Under the pieces are notes generated by a model. The model was not told where the DNA came from, searched no databases, and saw only the letters and a program-made list of their open reading frames with translations. The translations under genes and the position numbers were made by a program. From the NCBI GenBank assembly GCA_002309375.1, contig DBXK01000011.1, positions 1 through 46,269 on the forward strand: a stretch of 46,269 nucleotides of DNA. Reading direction: 5' to 3'. Of this stretch, positions 1 to 8,000 are shown piece by piece; position 1 is the first letter of the stretch, and each line of letters begins with the position of its first letter. The DNA comes from Christensenella sp. UBA1214. GTDB lineage: Bacteria; Bacillota; Clostridia; Christensenellales; CAG-138.

Positions 1-455
1 TTTGATCCGTTGGAGATGCATTTCTGAGCATTAATGCCCATACCCCTTCGGATCTTCAATGAGAGCTCGGCGGAGTAGTACTCCGCCATGCTCTCCAACA
101 CGCCCTCGACGAGTATTCCGGAGGGATCGTCGGCGATGTTCTCCTTCGCGGATATCACGCGAACGCCGTTTTTCTTCAGCTTTGCCTTGTTGATGGCACT
201 GTCATAACGGTTCCTTGCAAAGCGGTCGAGCTGATAGACGAGTATCGCCTCAAACATATGCCTCTCCGAATCGGCGATCATTCGCTGAAACTCTGCTCGG
301 TTGTCGGTGGTACCTGAAACTGCGCGATCGATGTACTCGCCGATGACGTTATGACCGTTGGCCTCTGCATATTCATAGCAGACCTTAAGCTGACCTTCGA
401 TCGACTGCTCCGTCTGGCTGTAGCTCGAAAAGCGGGCGTAGATGACTATGTTCAT
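1..455 (-). CDS. Serine recombinase (resolvase/integrase family), N-terminal part
   Basis: The gene is cut by the left edge, so only about 151 N-terminal residues are visible. It starts MNIVIYARFSSYSQTEQS, the classical resolvase/invertase N-terminus, with the nucleophile serine expected at S10 in YARFSS. Further on is YQLDRFARN, the conserved arginine-bearing helix of serine recombinases, and then an E-S-M-A-E-Y-Y-S-AEL segment typical of large clostridial recombinases. The ATG at 455 is preceded by a GGAG motif about 8 bases upstream. Large members of this family cut and rejoin DNA through a phosphoserine link and move integrative elements such as Tn4451-type transposons. With the relaxase and ParB genes just upstream, it is probably the element's own integrase. 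Whether the C-terminal zinc-ribbon and coiled-coil are present cannot be seen. Confidence 0.9.
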   Translation of the reverse strand, partial: MNIVIYARFSSYSQTEQSIEGQLKVCYEYAEANGHNVIGEYIDRAVSGTTDNRAEFQRMIADSERHMFEAILVYQLDRFARNRYDSAINKAKLKKNGVRVISAKENIADDPSGILVEGVLESMAEYYSAELSLKIRRGMGINAQKCISNGS

Positions 456-527
456 ACGCGTCTCCTTTCTTTCGCTTTGCCGTAATGATAACAGACGCCC
501 GCAGCATAGTCGAATGTGCGGGCAGAA

Positions 528-686
528 CTATTTTTGATATTCGTGATGTTCGCGCAGCCATTCCTCATACCACAGCCTCCCTTCGTCGCTTTGAAAGAAA
601 GCCTTGATATCCGGCGCAATGGCCTTGGCGAATTCCTCAAGCAGGTTTTCTTCATACTCTATCTTCGTTTCTTCGTTTTCGGGCAT
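528..686 (-). CDS. Small acidic protein, 52 aa, unknown function
   Basis: A short frame starts at the ATG directly after the stop codon of the parB-like gene (TAA-ATG, no gap) and encodes MPENEETKIEYEENLLEEF followed by a mostly acidic, aromatic-ending sequence that closes with EWLREHHEYQK. The tight coupling to the upstream gene and the sensible amino-acid use support a real gene; a competing 67-residue frame at 452-655 overlaps the recombinase start and looks like a shadow. No family is recognised. It could be a small accessory protein of the partition or integration module. The recombinase start follows after 72 bases. Confidence 0.6.
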   Translation of the reverse strand: MPENEETKIEYEENLLEEFAKAIAPDIKAFFQSDEGRLWYEEWLREHHEYQK

Positions 687-1553
687 TTATCTCTCTTCCT
701 CTCTGATCCTTTGAAGATGCTTCTTGTAAAACGCGCAAGCCTTGATTATGAATTCCTGTACCCGCTTGGGCTCCGCGTCGGGCAAATATTTGCCTATACT
801 GCTCATGGGGATACTGACCTTCTCGCGCTGATTGGGCTTCTCTTCCGCCATGATCGCGGCGATCGTCTCCTCGTTGAGTTTCCCTTCGCCGCTGAGCCTC
901 TTCAACCGGCAGGCCTGGGAAAGCGATGGCGTAGCGAGCGTTACACCGATCTCGGTGAAAAGCATCTCCTGCTCTTCCTGCGAGAGATACGAAAGCTCCA
1001 CCGCGGGAGTGAATGCGATGCGCTCCTCGTCCACCATGCGAAGGAGCGGCGGGATGAGGTGCGTCAGGCGGATGTAGCGCTGGACGGTCATACGGCCTTC
1101 GCCTGTTCCTTTAGCGACCAATTCGTCTGTCCTTAACCTTGTCACAACTTGTGACGAGGTTAAATCCGTCCGCCTGCCCTGACGTGAAAGCGCTTCCAGC
1201 TTCAGCTTGTAAGCAAACGCTTTTTCGCTCGGGAGCAGACGTTCCCTGTGAAGATTGCTGTCGACAAGCATGATCGCCGCTTCATCGCGGGTGACCGCTT
1301 TGATGACTGCCGGAAGCTCTGTCAGCTCCGCAAGCTTCGCCGCATGCAGACGGCGATGACCGGAGATCAATTCGTATTCATTCGGGCGGCCTTCAATGGG
1401 TCTTACGATGAGCGGGGACATAATCCCATGCTCACCGATGCTTTCTACAAGAGCGCTCATCTCATCGTTATCGAGCACCTTGTAAGGATGTCCCATAAAG
1501 GGACGGATATTGTTTGCCGGTATCATGACCGGCGCATTGTTTGTGTTTTGCAT
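687..1553 (-). CDS. ParB/RepB/Spo0J-family partition protein
   Basis: 288 residues. The N-terminal ParB/sulfiredoxin-like domain is clear: about residues 10-100 contain IRPF, SIGEHGIMSPLIVRP, and the ISGHRRLHAAKLA box that matches the GERR/GHRR nucleotide-binding box II. Box III appears as NLHRERLLPSEKAFAYKLK. A helix-turn-helix region follows near residues 120-190 (RMTVQRYIRLTHLIPPLL). Chromosomal and plasmid ParB proteins bind parS sites and use CTP to spread. On mobile elements such proteins often act in maintenance, and some have nuclease or regulatory roles. No ParA is visible in the window. It lies between the relaxase and recombinase genes of a mobilizable element. The ATG at 1553 has an AAAGGA site upstream. 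The C-terminus is basic and may mediate dimerisation. Confidence 0.9.
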   Translation of the reverse strand: MQNTNNAPVMIPANNIRPFMGHPYKVLDNDEMSALVESIGEHGIMSPLIVRPIEGRPNEYELISGHRRLHAAKLAELTELPAVIKAVTRDEAAIMLVDSNLHRERLLPSEKAFAYKLKLEALSRQGRRTDLTSSQVVTRLRTDELVAKGTGEGRMTVQRYIRLTHLIPPLLRMVDEERIAFTPAVELSYLSQEEQEMLFTEIGVTLATPSLSQACRLKRLSGEGKLNEETIAAIMAEEKPNQREKVSIPMSSIGKYLPDAEPKRVQEFIIKACAFYKKHLQRIREEER

Positions 1554-1586
1554 ATTTGTTTCCTTTCGTTTTTTTGATAAAAGAGA

Positions 1587-1608
1587 GGAGCGCCCTTTCG
1601 GACGCTCC
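1587..1608 (-). terminator. Hairpin between relaxase and parB genes, possible attenuator
   Basis: Inverted arms GGAGCG and CGCTCC enclose a 10-base loop in which CC/GG can pair further. On the minus strand the hairpin is followed by a pyrimidine-rich stretch (TCTCTTTTATC) before the parB ribosome site. It sits 14 bases past the relaxase stop. It could be a weak terminator or an attenuator that lowers parB expression relative to mobA. Confidence 0.45.
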
Positions 1609-1621
1609 CGGTGAAATTGTG

Positions 1622-2911
1622 TTATCGTTCTTCTACATAATACAGCGGCTTATCATCGATCGTCGGCTCGTCCTCGAACGCCGCGCGCATCGTGGGAATA
1701 TCGGCCTTGATATCCGCACAGATACGCATCTCCCTGCGAACGAAGCGCAGCTGCTCTGTCAGCTCGGCGATCTCGGGGATGGGTTCCTTCGTTCTGCGCT
1801 GTTCCTTTCGCAGCGCCTCGCGCCTTTCTTCCAGCTCGGCATATTCAGCGGCGCGTATTGCGGCGTGCGCGTCAAGCTGATCCTCATTGTCGATGCCGTA
1901 CTGCATGAGAAGATCATGCTGCCGTATGTACCGCTTGAGCTTTCTGACCTCCTCGCGGTTCACCCTGTAAGCGACCTTCTTGCCCTTTCCGATAATGCCC
2001 AGCACGTACATCCACGAAAGCACGAGCGCGCTGAGGCCCATATCCTTATAGTACGGAACAGGCGGCTTTTCCGCTCTCGGTATGACGAGGACGTCCGTCT
2101 GCCTCTCGAAGCTGTCCCAAAGCATTTCCTCTATATCGTCCTCGGTCATGCTCTTACCGTCCTTTTTAAGACGCAATGGACGCTTTCCCCCGGGAGGGAG
2201 GAAAGAAGGATACTTACATCGATGATCGACCGTATAGCCGATCTCCTGCATGAGGCAGTAAAAGTGCTGTACATCGATCGCCCTGTCAATACACTCCTTC
2301 ATATCGAGCTCGAGCATATCCTTCATGGTGAGCTGACCGTCCTTGTGAGCCCGCCACTCCGCAAAGCTCAAGCCGTGGCTGCGGGGGTTTTCAATAACGT
2401 AAAGCCCGTGTTCGCGACAGAGCTCGTCGGATACTTCCCTTAACCGCTGATGATCCCGTTTGTGGTTCTCGTATTTCCTTCCCGTGCGGAAGGAAACGGA
2501 ATTGACGACAAAATGATTATGGGTGTTCTTGGTATTTAGATGGGTGGTAACGAGCACCTCATATTCATCGCCCCACATGCGCCGTGCCGTTTCCATACCC
2601 AATGCGTGAGCTTCCTCGGGAGAGACTTCTTTTCCATAGAAGCTCTGAAACCCGTGATAGCAGGTATTGCCTCCGAGCTTTCCGTATCGTTTTTTCGTCG
2701 CCGTCATCCATTCATACGCCTGCTGCCATGGGCAGTTGAGAGCGGATACATACATGAGCTTATCCGTCTTACCGGGATCGGAGGTATAGCGTATTACCTT
2801 TTTGAGATCGTCGGACATATCCTCGGGAGCTATGGTCTTCTCGGGATTGACGGCGTAATCGATGACCCTTGAGATACTGTCCTTTATCGGCCAGAAGCCG
2901 GTTATTGCCAT
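1622..2911 (-). CDS. MOB-P-type relaxase (MobA/VirD2 family)
   Basis: About 429 residues from the ATG at 2911, which lies one base past the MobC stop. An in-frame upstream extension to 2965 would overlap mobC and is not preferred. The N-terminal relaxase domain has RVIDYAVNPEKT, where Y19 is a candidate nicking tyrosine. The metal-binding motif III is H124-LNTKN-THNHF with H131 and H133, followed by VVNSVSFRTGRKY. The C-terminal third is charged and helical, as in other MobA proteins. Relaxases nick one strand at oriT, stay bound to the 5' end and pilot the strand into a recipient through a type IV secretion system. No secretion genes are seen here, so the element is probably mobilizable rather than self-conjugative, unless the genes lie left of the window. 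Confidence 0.92.
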   Translation of the reverse strand: MAITGFWPIKDSISRVIDYAVNPEKTIAPEDMSDDLKKVIRYTSDPGKTDKLMYVSALNCPWQQAYEWMTATKKRYGKLGGNTCYHGFQSFYGKEVSPEEAHALGMETARRMWGDEYEVLVTTHLNTKNTHNHFVVNSVSFRTGRKYENHKRDHQRLREVSDELCREHGLYVIENPRSHGLSFAEWRAHKDGQLTMKDMLELDMKECIDRAIDVQHFYCLMQEIGYTVDHRCKYPSFLPPGGKRPLRLKKDGKSMTEDDIEEMLWDSFERQTDVLVIPRAEKPPVPYYKDMGLSALVLSWMYVLGIIGKGKKVAYRVNREEVRKLKRYIRQHDLLMQYGIDNEDQLDAHAAIRAAEYAELEERREALRKEQRRTKEPIPEIAELTEQLRFVRREMRICADIKADIPTMRAAFEDEPTIDDKPLYYVEER

Positions 2912-2912
2912 A

Positions 2913-3191
2913 TCACATCCCCTCGCTTTCAAAGAAGGCCTTGCGGATATCGTTAAGCAGGTCAAGCACCGCTTTTTCCGCTTCGGACGATAACCCGTCG
3001 TTCGTCAGCTCGGAGAGCTTTCCCGTGATATCAAAAAGAGCATCGGTCGGAGCCCCGCGCGGCTCGTAACCCAATGCTCTTTTTCTCACGTATTCGCTTA
3101 TCGTCAGCCCGCACTTTGCGGCTTTCCTGTGGATGACGTTCTTCTCGGATTTAGTAACCCTCAGCTCCAATCGCTCTTTCTTTTCTTTCAT
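2913..3191 (-). CDS. MobC-like relaxosome protein (ribbon-helix-helix)
   Basis: 92 residues. The N-terminus KKERLELRVTKSEKNVIHRKA followed by GLTISEYVRKRALG fits the ribbon-helix-helix fold of plasmid mobilization MobC proteins, which bind oriT and help the relaxase nick. The C-terminal half is helical (KAVLDLLNDIRKAFFES). The stop is one base before the relaxase start, a layout typical of mobC-mobA pairs in clostridial mobilizable elements. The ATG at 3191 sits at the border of a hairpin-rich noncoding stretch, as expected if oriT lies immediately upstream. Confidence 0.85.
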   Translation of the reverse strand: MKEKKERLELRVTKSEKNVIHRKAAKCGLTISEYVRKRALGYEPRGAPTDALFDITGKLSELTNDGLSSEAEKAVLDLLNDIRKAFFESEGM

Positions 3192-3431
3192 GGCGCCACC
3201 GCCTTTGCCGGGGTATTAGGGGCATCCCCTAAAAAGACCGCCGTTCCCCGAATCGGCGGGGCGGAACTTGCCGTACAAGTTCCCTGCTGGCTATCGTTTT
3301 TTACATGGATACCCGGTATGCCGACCGGCGGGGATAGGTGCTTCCGCCGGGCGTGGTTATTCGTGCTTCCATGTGGCGCCATCGGTTTATCGGACGCAGG
3401 CCTGATGGCGCCAAAATCGGGCGGTTTGGCG
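3192..3431. other. Candidate origin of transfer (oriT) with several inverted repeats
   Basis: This 240-base noncoding stretch between the parR-like and mobC genes is dense in secondary structure. A 7-bp hairpin TTAGGGG-cat-CCCCTAA lies at 3216-3232. A perfect 8-bp inverted repeat GGAACTTG-ccgta-CAAGTTCC is at 3263-3283. Arms CCGGCGG and CCGCCGG are at 3325-3350. The palindrome TGGCGCCA occurs three times, at 3191-3198 (overlapping the mobC start), 3374-3381 and 3406-3413. Relaxase recognition sites usually are such inverted repeats next to mobC/mobA. The nic site itself cannot be assigned from sequence alone. The minus-strand frame that covers this stretch has no protein-like character. Confidence 0.55.
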
Positions 3432-3770
3432 TCATGTGAACATATCGAGCGTTTCAAGTACGTTTCTGTCATTCTTTTTCCTCTGTTCTTCGGTCATTTC
3501 CGCGGGAGGCGTGAATGCGGGAGCGGCCTCACGCGGGGCGAGATCGAGCTCCTGTATCTCCTCGCGGAACATATCCCGCAGCTCGTCAAGCGAAAAATCA
3601 AATCGGCCGGGACACGAAAGGCGATCGAGATATTCCCCGATCGCCTTTATCGCAAACGCGCTCATCGATCCGTGCTCGGAACGGTCGATCTCATGAAGCG
3701 CTTCGTAAACCTTCCGCTGTTTCGAATCCAAAAGGTCGAACCTTACGCTTATCCTGCGCGAGTCCTTCAT
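3432..3770 (-). CDS. ParR-like adaptor / centromere-binding protein
   Basis: 112 residues, starting by a 4-base ATGA overlap with the stop of the ParM gene, so the two are translationally coupled. The N-terminus RRISVRFDLLDSKQRKVYEAL followed by GSMSAFAIKAIGEYL resembles a ribbon-helix-helix DNA-binding domain. The C-terminus is acidic to mixed with a short amphipathic end (KNDRNVLETLDMFT), the place where ParR-type proteins contact the actin-like filament. In type II plasmid partition ParR binds parC and caps ParM filaments. Assignment rests mainly on gene order and fold-like pattern, so it is somewhat less certain than ParM. Confidence 0.7.
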   Translation of the reverse strand: MKDSRRISVRFDLLDSKQRKVYEALHEIDRSEHGSMSAFAIKAIGEYLDRLSCPGRFDFSLDELRDMFREEIQELDLAPREAAPAFTPPAEMTEEQRKKNDRNVLETLDMFT

Positions 3771-4690
3771 ACGCCCCGCTCCGATTTCAGCTGCAGCCCG
3801 GCAAGGTATTCGTAGCCCTTCGCCGCCGCTCGGATATCGTCGATGAACCTAACGCGGCTGCCCTTCGTGCGATAGAAGTTTTTGACGAGGCACCCGCCGC
3901 CTCCAGTGACTATGAGGTCCATCGTGCTCTCGTCGTACCCGTGCTCGCGCAGCCTGCGGAATATGCCGCCGACGTATTGCTCCGCGACCGTGCGGACGAG
4001 TTTCAGTCTGTCCTTCGGGATGCTCGCCGTGCCGGTGATAAGGAATTCCTCTATCGTTGCTTCGTCGAGCGCGGAACCGTATTCCCGCATATACGCCTCG
4101 CGGATCGCGAGCGTGCATTGGTATGTGCCGAACTTCTCAGTGAACATTCGCCCGATCTGCGGCTTGCCGTCGATTATGAACAGCGTGTTCATGGTGCCGT
4201 TGCCGATGTCGGCGATGACGTTCACGCCCTTCATCGACGGCGCGTACTCCGCGACGGCGGCGTAGCCCTGCGGGTAGATCCTCGCACCGAGTATGCGGAT
4301 GTGGTAATCCACCTTGCGGAAGGTGAAGCTCACCTCCGCGTTCCGCGTGAGATACGCGGCGAAGGCCTCCTTTTGTCCGCTCGTCCAGGTGAGCGGCAGT
4401 CCCGCGGCGATGATGACGTCCGCTTCGGTAAGCCCTTCGTCCTTAAGCTCCATAGCGATGCCCGCCAGCGTGAGCAGGTAATAATCCTCGTCGCCCTGCT
4501 TTTGGGGCACGAATTCCTTGTGCCCCTCTCCGATGACGTAGTACCGCCCGCCGTACACGAGCATGTCGCCCGTGAACAGCGGCTCGTGATCGAAGCCGGC
4601 AATACCAGCTCTGAAGATGTGGTTCGCGGTCTTGATATTCCCGTAACCGTGGTCGATGCCGATGATGACGGCGTCATTGATTCTTTTCAT
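3767..4690 (-). CDS. ParM/StbA-family actin-like segregation ATPase
   Basis: 307 residues. The actin-superfamily motifs are in order: phosphate-1 IGIDHGYGNIKT near residues 10-21, phosphate-2 VIADIGNGTMNTLFI near 155-170, and the adenosine motif LIVTGGGGCLVKNF near 258-271. ParM polymerises with ATP and pushes plasmid copies apart through ParR-parC complexes. A segregation system on a region that also carries a serine recombinase suggests that the element spends time as a circular, replicating molecule or derives from a plasmid. The ATG at 4690 has AAGGAG about 12 bases upstream. The stop overlaps the start of the parR-like gene. Confidence 0.88.
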   Translation of the reverse strand: MKRINDAVIIGIDHGYGNIKTANHIFRAGIAGFDHEPLFTGDMLVYGGRYYVIGEGHKEFVPQKQGDEDYYLLTLAGIAMELKDEGLTEADVIIAAGLPLTWTSGQKEAFAAYLTRNAEVSFTFRKVDYHIRILGARIYPQGYAAVAEYAPSMKGVNVIADIGNGTMNTLFIIDGKPQIGRMFTEKFGTYQCTLAIREAYMREYGSALDEATIEEFLITGTASIPKDRLKLVRTVAEQYVGGIFRRLREHGYDESTMDLIVTGGGGCLVKNFYRTKGSRVRFIDDIRAAAKGYEYLAGLQLKSERGV

Positions 4691-4801
4691 TTTCTGCTAC
4701 TTTCTCCTTATAGTTTATTTCCCCATTACGCCTGGGATGGGCGGTCCAAATAGTTCTCTTCCCGCATTACTGCAGTGCGAAACATGCTTCAGATAATGAA
4801 C

Positions 4802-4960
4802 TCACTTCCCTTCCGCGTTTGCCGCGATCGGTTTGACCGGCTCATTCAGGATACGGTTCATATCCCACTTCTCGGCCAGATAATCGATGACGTCATGCAC
4901 GTACTTCGCACAAAGGCGCTGCGATTGCATGATCTCTTTTGTAAGCGTCGGTTTTCTCAT
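4802..4960 (-). CDS. Small protein of mobile element, 52 aa, unknown
   Basis: From the ATG at 4960, which has AAAGGAG seven bases upstream, the frame gives MRKPTLTKEIMQSQRLCAKY and ends in PIAANAEGK. The region is helical and mildly basic. A longer in-frame version reaching 5062 would run through the divergent promoter, so the short start is preferred. No family is recognised. It is transcribed divergently from the polymerase-like gene and heads toward parM, 111 bases upstream of it, so it may be the first gene of the minus-strand mobilization operon and could be a small regulator. Confidence 0.55.
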   Translation of the reverse strand: MRKPTLTKEIMQSQRLCAKYVHDVIDYLAEKWDMNRILNEPVKPIAANAEGK

Positions 4961-5014
4961 TTTTGCTCCTTTCCGCCTCTCCTGAGGCGTGTTATATGAT
5001 AAAAACTGGGGGTA

Positions 5015-5063
5015 GTTATCAAATAACAAAACAGTTGATTCCGTAGCCTTAAAGTGGTACAAT
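5015..5063 (+). promoter_or_regulatory. Promoter of the polymerase-like gene, with adjacent operator-like repeat
   Basis: TTGATT at 5035-5040 and TACAAT at 5058-5063 are separated by exactly 17 bases, a good sigma-A promoter on the plus strand. Just upstream, GTTAT-caa-ATAAC (5015-5027) is a small inverted repeat that also overlaps a possible minus-strand -35 (TTGATA, 5018-5023) for the divergent small gene. Transcription would begin near 5070, about 10 bases before the ATG at 5081, so the message would be nearly leaderless and lacks a ribosome site. Confidence 0.65.
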
Positions 5064-5080
5064 TATTCGAAAACCGAACG

Positions 5081-8000
5081 ATGGAGAAACCCGTGAAGCT
5101 CGAAAGGTTCAAAATATTCCAAATACCTGCGAGGAACATAATCACTGCTGCCCGAAAGAACGGCGAGGGGTATAGTTTCGAATTCGATCCGTACGATGAT
5201 TCGAGCGAATACCTTGTTGAGAAAACACATCAGGAAGACTGTCCGTTGTTCTGGCAGGCAAAGGCGGTACTGCAGGAGCTTGGGATAGATATGCCCTTCG
5301 GCGAAGACTGCCTTTCCGAGACGTTTATCTATATAGACTTCTCAGGCATATTCGACCGGAAGCCCGTTGGAAGAGTAAAGGAACAGCAGGAGATCGCCGC
5401 GCACATGTTCCGCGAGGAAGGAGTAGAGATCTATAAGCGTCAAGGCTCATGCCGATACGTTGCTTTCGAACGGTCAGCAAGCATGAGCCGCAATAACGTG
5501 CTTGCGTTCGTGCGCGAGGAAGTGTATGCTCCGCTTCGCGAACGGATGATGCTGGGCATGACCATTGGAAAGTGCCAGCTTTCGAAGCTGTATGCGTACA
5601 ACGGTCTTATGTTCACGAACGGCTTCCGATGCCTTGACTGCAGCAGTCTTATGGACGACAGCATCATAGTGATCGACAATCCGAAGAGCATAGTCAGGGA
5701 TGCGGATATCATCACCGTTGAGGATGACGGCACGGATGCTCCGGTGCGCAAATACAGCCGAGTCGAAAAGGCCGCCGATATCGAAGTGCTCGAATTCGAC
5801 GGCGAGGGCATCGTATCAAAAGAGTTTGCATCCTTGCTTTCCGCGAGCGGCGAGCATCATTCGTTCCAGATACGTCTGCCATACATCAAGGGAGTCGTGC
5901 ATGAGGTGGATATCAAAAAGCTGTTTGCGGAATTGAAGGTCCCCGTCATTCGCGATACCTGGGGAACAGAGCGTGACGTGCGCAAGGTCGAAATGATAAT
6001 AACGAAAAGCATGTTCAAGGGCTTCGGATGGATGACGGAGAACGGGCTCACATGGCGCGAGTATCTTGCAAGATGCGGAGAATACGGCCACGGGCTGTAT
6101 GTATCCGGTATGGATAAGAGCAGTATGCAGGATACGACGGAGCTGAATTATCAGTTCCTGAACACGCTTGCGATCGACCGCGAGCTGTTCCGCCCGGCCG
6201 ATCTTCCGTCAGGCTGGGTAAGTTCGCCCGCGAACGATGAAAGGCAGTGGCTCACAAAGACGACCGAGGAACGGTACTGGTCCTATATAGCCGATCCAGA
6301 TTTCCGCAGGAAGCACTGCATAGATGAATTGGAGGATGCCGAAGGTGCGCCGTCACAAAGGCGGAAAATGCTCCTGCAGGCCGCGATAAAGAACCCGCTT
6401 CTATTGGAGGAACCGACTCTCGCAAAGGAGTTCGAAAAAAAGGCGGAGAGCATCCGAAACGATTATGCTCTGGGGAGGCTTCTTGTCGCAGGGGACAACC
6501 GCTATCTTTCCGACGATCTCATGAGGCTCATCGGTTTTATCGTGAAAAGCTCTGTCGGGGAAAGCAAAGCCTATAGCCTGCTGGAAAAGGAGTTTTTGCA
6601 GGGAAACGAGATGTACGCGCCCCTTCCCGCGTATAAGGAGCAAGATATCTACACGCTCCTTCGGAGCCCGCATATTGCAAGAAACGAAGAAGCGCTTGCC
6701 GTGCCGCTTGCGAACGTCGGCAAGCTGCGGAAGAAATACCTGTCGCATCTGTCGTATGTGCTGATGGTAGATTCACGTTCGCTCATTCCGGAACGCTTAG
6801 GCGGAGCGGATTACGACGGCGATATGATAAAGACGATAGCCGATCCCGTAGTCAACGGCTGCGTATTCCACGGCTATGAGGCCTCCGGCTCTCTGCCCGT
6901 ATTGAAGATACCCGCCGCCGAGCCGCTGATATCAGACGCCAACGACTGGCAGGCCAGGCTCGAGTGCGTCAAAAACACCTTTTCTTCCCGTGTTGGTCAG
7001 ATAAGCAACGCCGCGCTTCGAAGAGGCATCGTCGCATATGACGAGAACAGCGACAGCGAAGAGCGTGAGTTCGCGCGCATGGACACGGAAGTGCTCGCTA
7101 TCCTGACCGGGCTTGAGATCGACTCCGCAAAGAGTGGCATTAAGCCGGATCTATCCGAATACCTCGAAAATCGCAAGGGGAAGAAAAGCCTGTTCCTACG
7201 ATACAAAAACATCGTTGACGACGCAGAGGATCGTAAATGGTATGAGGCCACAACGTTTGAGCGCATAAAGAACTATATCGGTTCCGTGAAATGGGACAAC
7301 GTCAGCTCCGATCTAGAGCGTCTGCCGTATTATGCGTATATGCTCGAAAAGGGAACGCCAATGCATGAGCCCAAACCCGTTCCAGCGGAGAAGCTTTTCG
7401 TTTTCGCCAAGGATCCGAATTGGAGGGATACCGTCGATCCTCATACCATGGAGCGAACGAAGGCTATAATATCTGCATACCGTGAGGCGCTGAGCAGGGT
7501 CCGTTACATAAAGCATCTTCCCGCAGACAGGAGGCGCAGGAGCGATATCGAGCAAATACTGTATTCCCGCGGGCAGGAGAATGAGTACAGCGTTGACGAG
7601 CTGTACGCGCTGTTCGACTTCACCGCACCGGCCACTGTGCGAAAAGCGAGGGCGAAACTTTCCGAAATGAAATGGCATCTGCTCCCGAAGGAAGAAAGAG
7701 AGCCTGCGCTTTATGACTTTAACATACATGCACTGCTCCGGAAGGCGGAGCTGTTCTGCGATTTCAGCTGCAGCGGCTACAGGGTGCTCGGCGACCTGAT
7801 CTGTGACGTGGATGATATGAACCGCAAAAACGATATTGCAAAACACATTATCCGCAAGGGCGACGGCAGCGATATCAAGTACCTGCTTTCCGGAGTCAAA
7901 CTGCACGGGAATTATGAAGAAAGGATAACCCTTAACTGCGTGAACCTCATAGCTCCTCCATATAGAGACGCGGAGCGGCTCAATGATAACGAGGTCCTCA

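Noticed and set aside
3188..3472. 94-aa minus-strand frame before mobC
   Set aside because: It overlaps the parR-like gene's end and consists of proline/histidine-rich sequence unlike a protein. The stretch is full of hairpins and fits an oriT better.
5054..5080. Earlier ATG of the polymerase gene at 5054
   Set aside because: It lies upstream of the -10 box and would not be in a message made from the promoter at 5035-5063.
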